The notes below the pieces were generated by a model. That model worked only from the letters and a program-made list of their open reading frames with translations. It was not told where the DNA came from and did no database searches. From the NCBI GenBank assembly GCA_902489595.1, contig CABUAS010000010.1, forward strand, positions 1-32,911: a stretch of DNA of 32,911 nucleotides, read 5' to 3'. Shown one piece after another: positions 15,528 through 23,598 of the stretch. Source of the DNA: an uncultured Oscillospiraceae bacterium (GTDB lineage Bacteria; Bacillota; Clostridia; Oscillospirales; Acutalibacteraceae). How positions within the stretch are numbered: position 1 is the stretch's first letter; each line of letters begins with the position of its first letter. A program made the translations under genes and the position numbers.

Positions 15528-16874
15528 ATGGCATTAATTACCAAAGCAATTAAAGGCACAAAAGATGTTTTGCCGAAAGAAGTACACAAAAATCAATATA
15601 TAGAAGCCACCTGCCTTGATGTGGCAGGCAAATACGGCTACAAAGAAATCAGAACGCCCGTTTTTGAGCACACAGAACTTTTTCAGCGAGGTGTGGGCGA
15701 CACGACAGACGTTGTGCAGAAAGAAATGTATTCTTTTGACGACAAGGGCGGAAGAAATATAACATTAAGACCGGAGGGGACGGCAGGCGCAGCACGCTCT
15801 TTTCTTGAAAACGGACTGTCAAACGAGGCACTGCCGCAAAAGGTATGCTACCTTACCTCCTGCTACAGATATGAAAAGCCGCAGGCAGGCAGACTCAGAG
15901 AATTTCACCAGTTCGGCATTGAGTGTTTCGGCACACAAAGTCCGCTTGCAGACGCTGAAATCATCAGCCTTGCAAAATCCGTTTTTGACGAGCTCGGCAT
16001 TAAAGATTTAAGCCTTGAAATAAATTCAATCGGCTGCCCTGCCTGCCGTGCAGAATACCACAAGGCGCTCAAGGAATATTTCAGCGCAAGAAAAGACGAA
16101 CTTTGCGACACCTGCAAGGACAGGCTTGAAAGAAACCCAATGCGTATTCTCGACTGCAAGTCCCCTGTCTGCTCTGAAATTGCAGAGGGTGCACCTGTTG
16201 TGCTTGATTATCTCTGCGACGAATGCAAAAAGCATTTTGAAACGGTCAAGAAATACCTTACGGCAGAAAATATTGAATTTTCGGTAAATCCGCAGATTGT
16301 GCGCGGTCTTGATTACTACACCAAAACAGTTTTTGAATTTGTTTCAAACTCAATCGGCGCACAGGGCACAGTGTGCGGCGGCGGACGATATGACGGACTG
16401 ATTGAAGAACTCGGCGGTCAGAAAACGCCGTCACTCGGTTTTGGAATGGGGCTTGAAAGGCTTATGCTGCTTATGGAGGCGCAGGGCTGTGAATTTCCCG
16501 AAAGCGAAAAGCCCGATTTATTCATCGTTGCACTCGGCGACAAAGCAACACTTAAAGCAGTTGAAATCGCAAAGGATATGCGTGCCGAAGGGTTTGCCTG
16601 CCAGTATGACTTAAACGGCAGAGGACTTCGTGCACAGATGAAATATGCAGACAAACTCGGCGCAAAATACACAATCGTTCTCGGCGACAATGAAATTGAC
16701 GAGGGTGTTGCAAAACTCAAAAATATGGCAAACGGCGAAGAAACGGAAATCGCAGTTGCCACATTTGTAAGCGGTTATTACAACATCACTCTGTCGGAAC
16801 AGCTTGAGGACATCAAAATCAACGGCGAAGCATTTGATTTCGGCTCTCTTTTCGGGCTTGATAAAAAAGACTGA
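15528..16874 (+). CDS. hisS: Histidyl-tRNA synthetase
   Basis: Class II enzyme that charges tRNA-His. Starts with the typical IKGTKDVLP; motif 2 is YRYEKPQAGRLREFHQFGIE (113-132); the histidine-binding VRGLDYYTKTVFEF is at 258-271; and motif 3 with GGGRYDGL and GFGMGLERL is at 284-312. The insertion domain (about 165-245) has three CxxC pairs (Cys170/173, 193/196, 230/233) plus Cys210 and Cys215, which I read as a likely metal-binding variant; similar Cys-rich insertions occur in clostridial HisRS. It is followed by aspS after 21 bases, a common pairing. Length 448. Confidence 0.97.
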   Translation: MALITKAIKGTKDVLPKEVHKNQYIEATCLDVAGKYGYKEIRTPVFEHTELFQRGVGDTTDVVQKEMYSFDDKGGRNITLRPEGTAGAARSFLENGLSNEALPQKVCYLTSCYRYEKPQAGRLREFHQFGIECFGTQSPLADAEIISLAKSVFDELGIKDLSLEINSIGCPACRAEYHKALKEYFSARKDELCDTCKDRLERNPMRILDCKSPVCSEIAEGAPVVLDYLCDECKKHFETVKKYLTAENIEFSVNPQIVRGLDYYTKTVFEFVSNSIGAQGTVCGGGRYDGLIEELGGQKTPSLGFGMGLERLMLLMEAQGCEFPESEKPDLFIVALGDKATLKAVEIAKDMRAEGFACQYDLNGRGLRAQMKYADKLGAKYTIVLGDNEIDEGVAKLKNMANGEETEIAVATFVSGYYNITLSEQLEDIKINGEAFDFGSLFGLDKKD

Positions 16875-16895
16875 TTTTACAGGAGATAAACTAAT

Positions 16896-18686
16896 ATGGA
16901 AACGATAAAAGGATTAAAAAGATCTGACTACTGCGGCACTCTGACGCTTAAAGACGAGGGCAGAGAGGTTACTCTGTTCGGCTGGGCACAGCGCCAGCGT
17001 GACCTCGGCAACCTTATTTTTATTGACTTAAGAGATAAAACAGGCATCGTTCAGATTTCGTTCAACGATAAAACAGACAGAACTGTTTTTGAAAAAGCAC
17101 AGTCTGTAAGAAGTGAATATGTGCTTGCTCTGAGAGGCATTGTTAAAGAGCGTGAAAGCAAAAATTTAGATATTCCGACAGGCGAAATTGAAGTTGAAGT
17201 TACGGAACTGCGTATCATTTCAAAAGCACAGACTCCGCCGTTTGAAATTGCAAAGGCAGATGAAGTCGGTGATGAAACAACACTTAAATACCGCTATCTC
17301 AATTTAAGAAACGAAAAACTCACCAAAAACATCATTATGCGCCACAAAATTGCGCAAATTGCACGTGAATATTTCTATGCAAACGATTTTATTGAAATTG
17401 AAACGCCGATGATGATTAAGTCCACACCCGAGGGTGCACGTGACTATGTTGTGCCGAGCAGAATTCACAACGGAAAATTCTATGCTCTGCCGCAAAGTCC
17501 GCAGATTTACAAACAGCTTCTTATGGTTGCAGGATTTGACAGATATATTCAGCTTGCACGCTGTTTCCGTGATGAAGATTTGCGTGCTGACCGTCAGCCT
17601 GAATTCACACAGATTGACCTTGAAATGAGTTTTGTTGATACTGATGACATTATGGATATGGCAGAGGGTTTCGTCAAGAAACTGATGAAAGAAACAATCA
17701 ACATTGACATCGACTTCCCTCTTCCGAAAATGACTTTTGCCGACGCTATGAACAAGTACGGCTCGGACAAGCCTGACACACGCTTTGATATGCTGATTCA
17801 GGATATTTCGGATTGGGCAGGCAAAACGGACTTTGCAGTATTTAAAAATGCGCTTGAAAACTGCGGCAGCGTTAAAGCAATCGTTGCCGAAAATGCCGCA
17901 GGCGAATACACAAGAAAGAAAATTGATAAACTTACGGAATATGTTAAAGGCATCGGTGCAAAGGGTCTTGCCTACATCAGATGGGCAGATGAAGAGCCGA
18001 ACTGCTCTTTCAATAAATTCCTTAAGGACGGCGAGCTTGCAGAGCTTATTGAAACACTCGGCGTTAAAAAAGGCGACTGCGTATTTATTGTCAGCGACAA
18101 AACAAGCCTTGCACTTTCGGTTATGGGCGCACTGCGCTTAACAGTTGCAAAAACGCTCGGCATTATTCCCGAAAACAAGTGGAACTTCCTCTGGATTACG
18201 GAAATGCCGTTCTTTGAATATGACGAGGAAACAGACGAATGGCTTGCAATGCACCACCCATTTACAATGCCGCTTGACGAGTGTATCCCTTATCTTGATA
18301 CCGACAAAGGCTCTGTTCGTGCAAAGGCTTTTGACCTTGTTTTAAACGGCACTGAGTTATCTTCAGGTTCAATGAGAATTACCGACTGCGAACTTCAGAA
18401 CAAAATGTTTGAACTTCTCGGTATGGAGCAGGAGGAAATTGACGCTAAATTCGGCTTCCTTGTTGACGCTTACAAATACGCATCTCCCCCTCACGGCGGT
18501 ATGGGCATCGGCCTTGACAGACTTGCAATGCTTATCTGCGGCGCAGACAGTCTGAGAGATGTTTCCGCATTCCCGAAGGTTCAGAACGCAAGCGAACTTA
18601 TGAGCGGTGCGCCGTCGACTATTGACGATATCCAGCTCGGCGAACTCGGCATTAATATTGCAAAGGAAGAAAAAAGCGATGAATAA
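16896..18686 (+). CDS. aspS: Aspartyl-tRNA synthetase, bacterial type
   Basis: Class IIb enzyme that charges tRNA-Asp. N-terminal OB-fold anticodon domain (about 15-110, with GWAQRQRDLGNLIFIDLRD), catalytic core with motif 2 FRDEDLRADRQPEFTQID at 224-241, the bacterial GAD insertion (about 310-420), and motif 3 GIGLDRLAM at 537-545. The 596-residue length is the usual bacterial size. The ribosome binding site AGGAG precedes the ATG. Whether it is strictly Asp-specific or also serves tRNA-Asn depends on gat genes, which are not in the window. Its end overlaps the next gene by eight bases. Confidence 0.97.
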   Translation: METIKGLKRSDYCGTLTLKDEGREVTLFGWAQRQRDLGNLIFIDLRDKTGIVQISFNDKTDRTVFEKAQSVRSEYVLALRGIVKERESKNLDIPTGEIEVEVTELRIISKAQTPPFEIAKADEVGDETTLKYRYLNLRNEKLTKNIIMRHKIAQIAREYFYANDFIEIETPMMIKSTPEGARDYVVPSRIHNGKFYALPQSPQIYKQLLMVAGFDRYIQLARCFRDEDLRADRQPEFTQIDLEMSFVDTDDIMDMAEGFVKKLMKETINIDIDFPLPKMTFADAMNKYGSDKPDTRFDMLIQDISDWAGKTDFAVFKNALENCGSVKAIVAENAAGEYTRKKIDKLTEYVKGIGAKGLAYIRWADEEPNCSFNKFLKDGELAELIETLGVKKGDCVFIVSDKTSLALSVMGALRLTVAKTLGIIPENKWNFLWITEMPFFEYDEETDEWLAMHHPFTMPLDECIPYLDTDKGSVRAKAFDLVLNGTELSSGSMRITDCELQNKMFELLGMEQEEIDAKFGFLVDAYKYASPPHGGMGIGLDRLAMLICGADSLRDVSAFPKVQNASELMSGAPSTIDDIQLGELGINIAKEEKSDE

Positions 18687-19263
18687 TCATTTTTTTGCAA
18701 TGGTTAACCGAATGAAATTTATTGACCGCTGGTCGCTTATGAACAACAGCAGTAAAGAAAATATTGCCGAACACAGCCACAGCGTTGCAGTTATTGCGCA
18801 CGCACTGGCAGTTATCGGCAATAAAAAATTCGGTAAAACATATAACGCCGAAAGAACGGCGCTGCTTGCAATGTATCACGATACAACTGAGGTTATTACA
18901 GGCGATATGCCTACCCCTGTAAAATATTACAACGATGATATAAAAAATGTTTACAAGGATATTGAGCATATCGCAGGCGAAAGGCTGCTCGCAATGCTGC
19001 CCGATGAATTCAGAGAGAACTATGTGCCGTTTTTTGAAAAGCAGGAAAGCGACAAAGACCTCTGGGTACTTGTTAAAGCAGCAGATAAAATAGATGCGCT
19101 GATAAAGTGTATCGAAGAAACAAGAATGGGCAACAAGGAATTTGAAAAAGCGCTCATAACCCAGCAGGAAAAAATTGACGAAATCAACCTGCCCGAGGTT
19201 AAATATTTCAAAGAGCATTTTCTCACCTCGTATTACCTCACGCTTGACGAGCATACGAAATAA
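18679..19263 (+). CDS. yfbR: HD-domain 5'-deoxynucleotidase, YfbR type
   Basis: Hydrolyses deoxyribonucleoside 5'-monophosphates, shaping dNTP pools. Start chosen at the ATG at 18679: it gives the family N-terminus MNNHFFAMVNRMKFIDRW, has AAAGGAAG upstream, and overlaps aspS by eight bases. The protein has 194 residues. It follows E. coli YfbR closely, including EHSHSVAVIAHALA at 31-44, MYHDTTEVITGDMPTPVKY at 65-83 and LVKAADKIDALIKC at 131-144. The metal and active-site residues align: His32, His67, Asp68, Glu71, Asp76 and Asp136. It is the last gene of the hisS-aspS operon. Confidence 0.93.
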   Translation: MNNHFFAMVNRMKFIDRWSLMNNSSKENIAEHSHSVAVIAHALAVIGNKKFGKTYNAERTALLAMYHDTTEVITGDMPTPVKYYNDDIKNVYKDIEHIAGERLLAMLPDEFRENYVPFFEKQESDKDLWVLVKAADKIDALIKCIEETRMGNKEFEKALITQQEKIDEINLPEVKYFKEHFLTSYYLTLDEHTK

Positions 19264-19274
19264 TTACAGCAAAA

Positions 19275-19308
19275 AGCATCGTGGACTGAAGCACGGTGCT
19301 TTTATTTT
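19275..19308 (+). terminator. Intrinsic terminator of the hisS operon
   Basis: Stem AGCATCGTG (19275-19283) / CACGGTGCT (19292-19300) with one G-T wobble, then TTTATTTT. The palindrome at 19310 follows directly. Confidence 0.9.
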
Positions 19309-19309
19309 C

Positions 19310-19337
19310 GGTGCGATGAGGACATCGCACCCTACGG
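19310..19337 (+). repeat. CCCTAC palindrome family, copy B
   Basis: Nine-base arms GGTGCGATG (19310-19318) and CATCGCACC (19323-19331) around loop AGGA, followed by CTACGG. Confidence 0.8.
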
Positions 19338-19500
19338 TTGTTGCCATATCGTTGATTGTTATTTGAACAAAAAACTCTTATTCACATAAAATATATTGCA
19401 CTATTTTTGTGCAAAACGCCCATAAAAGTATATATAATCATAAATAAACAATCATACTTTTTATGCAATATTAACGAATATATGCCGTTTTCGTGTTATA
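19338..19500. other. AT-rich stretch with no gene seen
   Basis: No gene. One short hairpin, TTGCAC (19396-19401) / GTGCAA (19409-19414), and a stray TATAAT at 19433-19438 without a good -35. It lies upstream of the peptide unit and could hold its regulatory sites. Confidence 0.4.
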
Positions 19501-19504
19501 AGTA

Positions 19505-19532
19505 TTGACAATAAAAAATATAGTGCTATAAT
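19505..19532 (+). promoter_or_regulatory. Consensus sigma-A promoter of the small peptide unit
   Basis: Perfect TTGACA (19505-19510), 16-base spacer, perfect TATAAT (19527-19532). It is the strongest promoter in the window by match to consensus. Confidence 0.85.
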
Positions 19533-19564
19533 GTGGGCAAATAAGGAAATAAGGAGGTAGCGAA

Positions 19565-19648
19565 ATGTCAAAAATATTTGATTTGCTTGTGCAGTATGCA
19601 AGAACACTTGCAAGCTTAGACCCTGCATATACAAAGGACAACGACTGA
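19565..19648 (+). CDS. 27-residue small protein of unknown function
   Basis: Not recognised. The ATG has AAGGAGG (19551-19557) seven bases upstream, a near-perfect complement to the 16S rRNA tail. Its product begins MSKIFDLLVQYARTLASL and ends DPAYTKDND. Residues 3-18 alternate hydrophobic (I, F, L, L, V, Y, L, L) and polar positions and would make an amphipathic helix; the last nine residues are polar. It has no cysteine, no signal peptide and no transmembrane stretch. A consensus promoter precedes it and a bidirectional terminator follows three bases after the stop, so the unit stands alone and is not a leader for a downstream gene. Possible roles are a regulatory or membrane-binding peptide, a signalling-peptide precursor, or a dual-function small RNA of about 150 bases. 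Confidence 0.65.
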   Translation: MSKIFDLLVQYARTLASLDPAYTKDND

Positions 19649-19651
19649 AAA

Positions 19652-19691
19652 AAGACGGAATTGCAAAGATGCAATGCCGCCTTATTTTTTT
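19652..19691. terminator. Bidirectional terminator
   Basis: Fourteen-position stem (19652-19665 with 19670-19683, two mismatches), loop AAGA, followed by TTATTTTTTT on the plus strand and by TTTTTTC on the minus strand. It ends the peptide unit from the left and probably the Na/Pi transporter gene from the right. Confidence 0.85.
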
Positions 19692-19707
19692 ATATATTTT
19701 GTATTGC

Positions 19708-19734
19708 GGCGGAGTGAGGGCACTCCGCCCTACA
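19708..19734 (+). repeat. CCCTAC palindrome family, copy C
   Basis: Arms GGCGGAGTG (19708-19716) and CACTCCGCC (19721-19729), loop AGGG, tail CTACA. Confidence 0.8.
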
Positions 19735-19782
19735 TTTTATCATTAAATAATATTCGCCCGCCGGAGGGTATTATTTTTACAG

Positions 19783-19805
19783 GACTATGGGGGCATCGAT
19801 TCCTA
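19783..19805 (+). repeat. Degenerate palindrome-family copy
   Basis: The stretch ending GGGGGCATCGATTCCTAC resembles the 3' half of the copy at 25832, but the arms no longer pair well. It touches the end of the Na/Pi transporter gene. Confidence 0.35.
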
Positions 19806-21419
19806 CTTAACGGTATAGGCAATATACGTTAAATGGTCTCCCAGTCTTTCAATATTTGAAACAAGATTGATAAACACGCCGCTGCTTTCGGGCTTGCATT
19901 TGCCTTCATTAAGCCTTCTGATATGATCATTGATAAGCCTTTTTCTGTAATTATCAATCTTATTTTCCTCAAAATCAATATCAACCAGAAGATTTGAATT
20001 TTTATCTGAAATAAGTTCAGCAGTCAATTTATAAAGCCGTTCTATACTGCTTACCATTTCACGCAGCTCCGCCTTAACGGACTCTGAAAATTCGAGCTTA
20101 TGCTCAACAGTCTTTTTAGTATACTTTGTAAAATTATCTGCAATTTCGGCAATACGCATAATATCGCCAAGATTATTATGCAAATCCGAAATTTTCTTTT
20201 CATCTTCAAGATTGCTCTGGGCAGAAAGCTGAACGAGATAGCTTATCACCCTGCTGTAAATTTCGCCTGCCGCAGCAATCTGCTTTTGCGCAGATACAAT
20301 AAGCGACGTATCTGCTTTATCAAAAGACTGATACGCAGTTCTGAATGCCGCCATAGCAGTATCGGACAAAAGCAGCATTTCCTTTTCAAGCTGAGCAATG
20401 GCAATAGACGGTGAAGCAAACATTCTTTCATCAAGATTTGTAACTGAAGCGGCTTTCTTTTCTTTAATAAGAAATTCGGATATTTTAACAAACACATTAC
20501 AAAACGGCAGAAAAATCACTGTACACACAACATTAAAAAATGTATGGAACATTGCAATCTGCGTTGCAGGTGCCGAAAACCATTTTGCAAATGTTACTTG
20601 CATAAACTGCGGAAAGCACATCAAAATTATAAAGAAAATTACAGAGCCGAAGGTATTGAACATAAAATGAATAAGGCTTGTCCTTTTAGCGTTTGCTCCT
20701 GCCGATGCAGATGACATAAGAGCCGTAACGCACGAGCCGATATTTGTGCCGAGAATGATAAACAAAACTTCATTTCCGCCCGTGCCGATTGTAAGCCCTG
20801 CAACCGACATTGCAATTATAACCGAGGTTATTGCCGAACTGGACTGCACAAGAGCAGTAAGAAAAATACCGATTAAAAACAGCAGAAACGGATTTGTAAC
20901 GGCTTCAAAAACGCTCTGAATCACAGCTCGGTTGTCCTTCATAGAGTCAGACATCAGCGAAAGCCCTATAAATATAAGCCCGAGACCTGCCGTAATCATT
21001 CCGGCTTTTTTATTGCCGTCCTTTTTACAAACCATACTCATCATAATGCCGACAAAAACAAGCAGTTGAATATAAGTAGTTATCGGAAATGCGCTGAGCG
21101 AAGCTATCTGTGCCGTAATGGTTGTACCTATATTTGCACCCATAATCATTGCGGTTGCCTGATACAGATTCATAATTCCGACATTTACAAAACCGACAAT
21201 AAGCACGGTTGTAACACCTGAGCTTTGTATAAGTGCGGTTGACGCAATTCCGACGCCTACATTCACAAGCCGTTTGTCAGCAGTTTTTGAAAATAAATTT
21301 TTAATTTTACCCGTTGCAAGCTGCTCAATATTAACCGTAAGCATATGCACGCCGACAAGGAACACGCCCGTGCCTGCAAGAAGCTTAACGGCAAACATTA
21401 TAATTTCACTCAATGTCAT
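19803..21419 (-). CDS. Na/Pi cotransporter family protein with PhoU-like C-terminus
   Basis: Membrane protein of 538 residues. Two inverted Na/Pi-cotransporter repeats carry the QSSG/QSSS motifs at 65-68 and 192-195, each followed by GANIGTT (94-100) or GTNIGSC (224-230). About eight to nine hydrophobic segments span residues 5-310. Residues about 340-535 form a soluble helical PhoU-like domain. By family it would couple sodium to phosphate movement; bacterial members are poorly characterised. Unusually, the gene has its own promoter and a yybP-ykoY-type riboswitch leader, pointing to control by Mn2+. The ATG has GAGGAA upstream. It is separate from the upstream eda gene: the -35 box begins four bases past the eda stop. 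Confidence 0.9.
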   Translation of the reverse strand: MTLSEIIMFAVKLLAGTGVFLVGVHMLTVNIEQLATGKIKNLFSKTADKRLVNVGVGIASTALIQSSGVTTVLIVGFVNVGIMNLYQATAMIMGANIGTTITAQIASLSAFPITTYIQLLVFVGIMMSMVCKKDGNKKAGMITAGLGLIFIGLSLMSDSMKDNRAVIQSVFEAVTNPFLLFLIGIFLTALVQSSSAITSVIIAMSVAGLTIGTGGNEVLFIILGTNIGSCVTALMSSASAGANAKRTSLIHFMFNTFGSVIFFIILMCFPQFMQVTFAKWFSAPATQIAMFHTFFNVVCTVIFLPFCNVFVKISEFLIKEKKAASVTNLDERMFASPSIAIAQLEKEMLLLSDTAMAAFRTAYQSFDKADTSLIVSAQKQIAAAGEIYSRVISYLVQLSAQSNLEDEKKISDLHNNLGDIMRIAEIADNFTKYTKKTVEHKLEFSESVKAELREMVSSIERLYKLTAELISDKNSNLLVDIDFEENKIDNYRKRLINDHIRRLNEGKCKPESSGVFINLVSNIERLGDHLTYIAYTVK

Positions 21420-21480
21420 CTCTTTTCCTCATTTCAATAGTTTAGGTATTTTTATTTTTACCAAACAGAGCAGAATTTAA

Positions 21481-21522
21481 AATAAAAAGAGACTCTGCCG
21501 TTATTTATAACAGCAAAGTCTC
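21481..21522 (-). terminator. Riboswitch-controlled terminator
   Basis: On the minus strand GAGACTTTGCTGTTA (21522-21508) pairs with TAACGGCAGAGTCTC (21503-21489) over 15 positions with two G-U wobbles, loop of four, then TTTTTATT. Its 5' arm contains the GAGACTTTG that closes the riboswitch aptamer, so the two structures exclude each other. Confidence 0.9.
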
Positions 21523-21605
21523 GCTATTTCATTACAAAGCCGGATTATAAAAATCGTAATGACGGCTGAGAAACACGAAAATTCGTGCAAGCTACTCCCT
21601 TTGTA
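21514..21605 (-). ncRNA. yybP-ykoY family (manganese) riboswitch aptamer
   Basis: Read on the minus strand, the leader has all the landmarks of the yybP-ykoY element: CAAAGGGAGTAGC at the 5' side, a CACGA/TCGTG hairpin, AGCCGTCATTACGA, the partner ATCCGGCTTTGTAATGA, and AGCGAGACTTTG at the 3' side. These match block by block the published Lactococcus lactis element as I remember it (AAAGGGGAGUAGC, GUCGUCA, CCGGCUUUGUUGA, AGCAAGACCUUU). The closing helix pairs 21599-21603 with 21514-21518. The 3' strand of that helix is also the terminator's first arm, so metal binding should favour read-through (an ON switch). Members of this family sense Mn2+; the metal here is inferred. Confidence 0.92.
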
Positions 21606-21610
21606 CTTTC

Positions 21611-21639
21611 AGTATATAAGTTTTTCAGCAGGCTGTCAA
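21611..21639 (-). promoter_or_regulatory. Sigma-A promoter of the riboswitch-Na/Pi unit
   Basis: On the minus strand TTGACA (21634-21639), 17-base spacer, TATACT (21611-21616). Transcription would start at about 21604, right at the first conserved riboswitch bases. Confidence 0.85.
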
Positions 21640-21642
21640 CAA

Positions 21643-22299
21643 TTATTTTACCATTTCGGCACGAGCCTCTTTAATACGCTGAACAAAGAGCTTGCCTGTT
21701 TCGGTAATTTTGTCATAATCGCCTGTTTTTGCGCCTGCGATAAGTGATGAACCTGCGCCGCAGGCAATAGCACCTGCTTTAATCCAATCCTTAACATTAT
21801 CAACATCAACGCCGCCCGACGGCATCATAACTGCATTCGGAATAGGACCGTGAATATCTTTAATGAATGATGGGCCTGCAATATCACCGGGAAAGACCTT
21901 AAGCACATCGGCGCCGCATTCCATTGCGTGAATAGCCTCTGTAGGCGTATAAATACCCGGCATTGACGGAATTCCGTAACGGTTGCACGTTCTTACTGTT
22001 TCAGGGTCAAAATAAGGCGAAACGATATATTCAGCGCCTGCAAGAATTGCAATTCTTGCTGTTGCGGCATCCATAACAGTGCCTGCACCGATAATAATTT
22101 CACCGCTGCTGTATTTTTCTTTCATAGCCTCAATCAGTTTATCTGCGTGAGGCACGGTAAATGTAAGCTCAATAGCGGCAACACCGCCTGCAATACAGGC
22201 ATCTGTAATTTTTTCAGCCTGTTCAATAGATGTTGCGCGAACAACGGCAACAATGCCGACCTCCTGAATTTTTGCAAGTGTTTCAATTTTATTAGACAT
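21643..22299 (-). CDS. eda: KDPG/KHG aldolase
   Basis: Cleaves 2-keto-3-deoxy-6-phosphogluconate to pyruvate and glyceraldehyde-3-phosphate, the last step of the hexuronate route. It has 218 residues forming one TIM barrel. Visible are GIVAVVRA with Arg21, IELTFTVP with the catalytic acid-base Glu44, GAGTVMD at 71-77, SPYFDP at 94-99, the Schiff-base lysine Lys134 in LKVFPG, and the phosphate site PSGGVD at 160-165. AGGAGA precedes the ATG. It follows kdgK after 185 bases containing two palindromic repeats, probably in the same transcript. Confidence 0.96.
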   Translation of the reverse strand: MSNKIETLAKIQEVGIVAVVRATSIEQAEKITDACIAGGVAAIELTFTVPHADKLIEAMKEKYSSGEIIIGAGTVMDAATARIAILAGAEYIVSPYFDPETVRTCNRYGIPSMPGIYTPTEAIHAMECGADVLKVFPGDIAGPSFIKDIHGPIPNAVMMPSGGVDVDNVKDWIKAGAIACGAGSSLIAGAKTGDYDKITETGKLFVQRIKEARAEMVK

Positions 22300-22332
22300 A
22301 ATTTGTTCTCCTGTTGATTTTTTGATTATGAC

Positions 22333-22360
22333 GGGAGGGCACGGAGACCCTCCCCCTACA
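22333..22360 (+). repeat. CCCTAC palindrome family, copy E
   Basis: Arms GGGAGGG (22333-22339) and CCCTCCC (22348-22354) with an 8-base interior, tail CCTACA. The interior is identical to that of copy J at 29219. Confidence 0.8.
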
Positions 22361-22377
22361 GATTTTTTGGATTTTAC

Positions 22378-22404
22378 GGGACGATAAGGGCATCGTCCCC
22401 TACA
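22378..22404 (+). repeat. CCCTAC palindrome family, copy F
   Basis: Arms GGGACGAT (22378-22385) and ATCGTCCC (22392-22399) around AAGGGC, tail CTACAA. It lies 18 bases after copy E, making a tandem pair between kdgK and eda. Confidence 0.8.
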
Positions 22405-22484
22405 ATATAATTTATTTTTCCGATAACACTAAAACTGAGCGGAATTTTGCCGATAACGCAGTATAAAGGAAAAAGACACGGTTT

Positions 22485-23582
22485 TTATCTCTGAACTCGG
22501 GCAGAAGCGCCGTTTACCTTAGCCTCAACCTCTTTAAGCGATGCCATTGAGGTATCGCCGGGTGTAGTCATTGCAAGTGCACCGTGAACAACGCCGTAAT
22601 TAACTGCCTTTTGTGCGTCTTCATAAGTCATAAGACCGTAAATAAGACCTGATGCAAAGCTGTCACCGCCGCCGACACGATCCATAATTTCAAGTGCAGG
22701 AAATTCGATTGAATTATAAACCTTACCGTCTGCATAGCAGATTGCTTTCCAGTCATTTACTGTAGCGGTTTTAACTGTTCGCAGCGTTGTAGCAATAACC
22801 TTGAAATTAGGATATGCCCTGCAAACCTCGCCGAGCATTTTAACATAGCCGTCCATATTCAGCTCCTTAAGGTCTGCATCGTTGCCCTCTACCTCAAAGC
22901 CAAGGCAGGCGGTGAAATCTTCTTCGTTGCCAATCATAACATCAACATATTTTGCAAGCTCCTTATTAACCTCCTGCGCTTTTGCCTGACCGCCTATATC
23001 ATTCCACAGTGACGGGCGGTAATTAAGGTCATAAGAAACTACTGTGCCGTATTTTTTGGCAGCCTTGACCGCCTCTATAACAACCTGAGCCGAATTTTCG
23101 GAAAGAGCTGCATAAATACCGCCTGTATGAAGCCAACGCACGCCGAGTTTGCCGAAAATATAATCCCAGTCAATATCGCCCGGCTTTAACTGACTGATTG
23201 CAGTATTGCCCCTGTCAGATGTACCGACCGCACCTCTGATACCGAAGCCGCGCTCAGTAAAATTAATACCGTTGCGTGTTGTTCTGCCGATACCGTCATA
23301 CTTTACCCATTTGATAAGAGAAGTATCAACACCGCCCTGAAGAATCAAATCTTCAAGAAGATAACCGATTTCATTTTCGGCAAATGCAGTAACCACGCCT
23401 GTTTTCATACCGAAGCAGCGGCGCAGACCGCGGGCAACATTATATTCGCCGCCGCCCTCCCACGCACGAAATGAACGGGCGGTTTTAATTCTGCCCTCAC
23501 CCGGGTCAAGACGCAGCATAATCTCACCAAGTGAAATTTCATCAAACATACATTCATTTTTAGGTCTTAATTTTAAATCCAT
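22485..23582 (-). CDS. kdgK: 2-keto-3-deoxygluconate kinase, PfkB family
   Basis: Phosphorylates 2-keto-3-deoxygluconate to KDPG. It is a ribokinase/PfkB fold with the N-terminal GGGEYNVARGLRR (43-55), SYDLNYRPSLW (183-193), GNEEDF (218-223) and the C-terminal signature DRVGGGDSFASG (301-312) with catalytic Asp307. At 365 residues it is somewhat longer than typical KdgK because of an internal stretch around 228-262. GAGGGAG lies six bases before the ATG. It sits between uxaC (16-base gap) and eda, so the substrate follows from context; PfkB kinases cannot be told apart by motif alone. Confidence 0.9.
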   Translation of the reverse strand: MDLKLRPKNECMFDEISLGEIMLRLDPGEGRIKTARSFRAWEGGGEYNVARGLRRCFGMKTGVVTAFAENEIGYLLEDLILQGGVDTSLIKWVKYDGIGRTTRNGINFTERGFGIRGAVGTSDRGNTAISQLKPGDIDWDYIFGKLGVRWLHTGGIYAALSENSAQVVIEAVKAAKKYGTVVSYDLNYRPSLWNDIGGQAKAQEVNKELAKYVDVMIGNEEDFTACLGFEVEGNDADLKELNMDGYVKMLGEVCRAYPNFKVIATTLRTVKTATVNDWKAICYADGKVYNSIEFPALEIMDRVGGGDSFASGLIYGLMTYEDAQKAVNYGVVHGALAMTTPGDTSMASLKEVEAKVNGASARVQR

Positions 23583-23598
23583 AACTTACTCCCTCATA

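Noticed and set aside
18652..19254. 200-codon open frame antisense to yfbR
   Set aside because: It mirrors a well-supported gene, has no ribosome binding site and its translation looks like reverse-complement shadow sequence rich in Cys and Phe.
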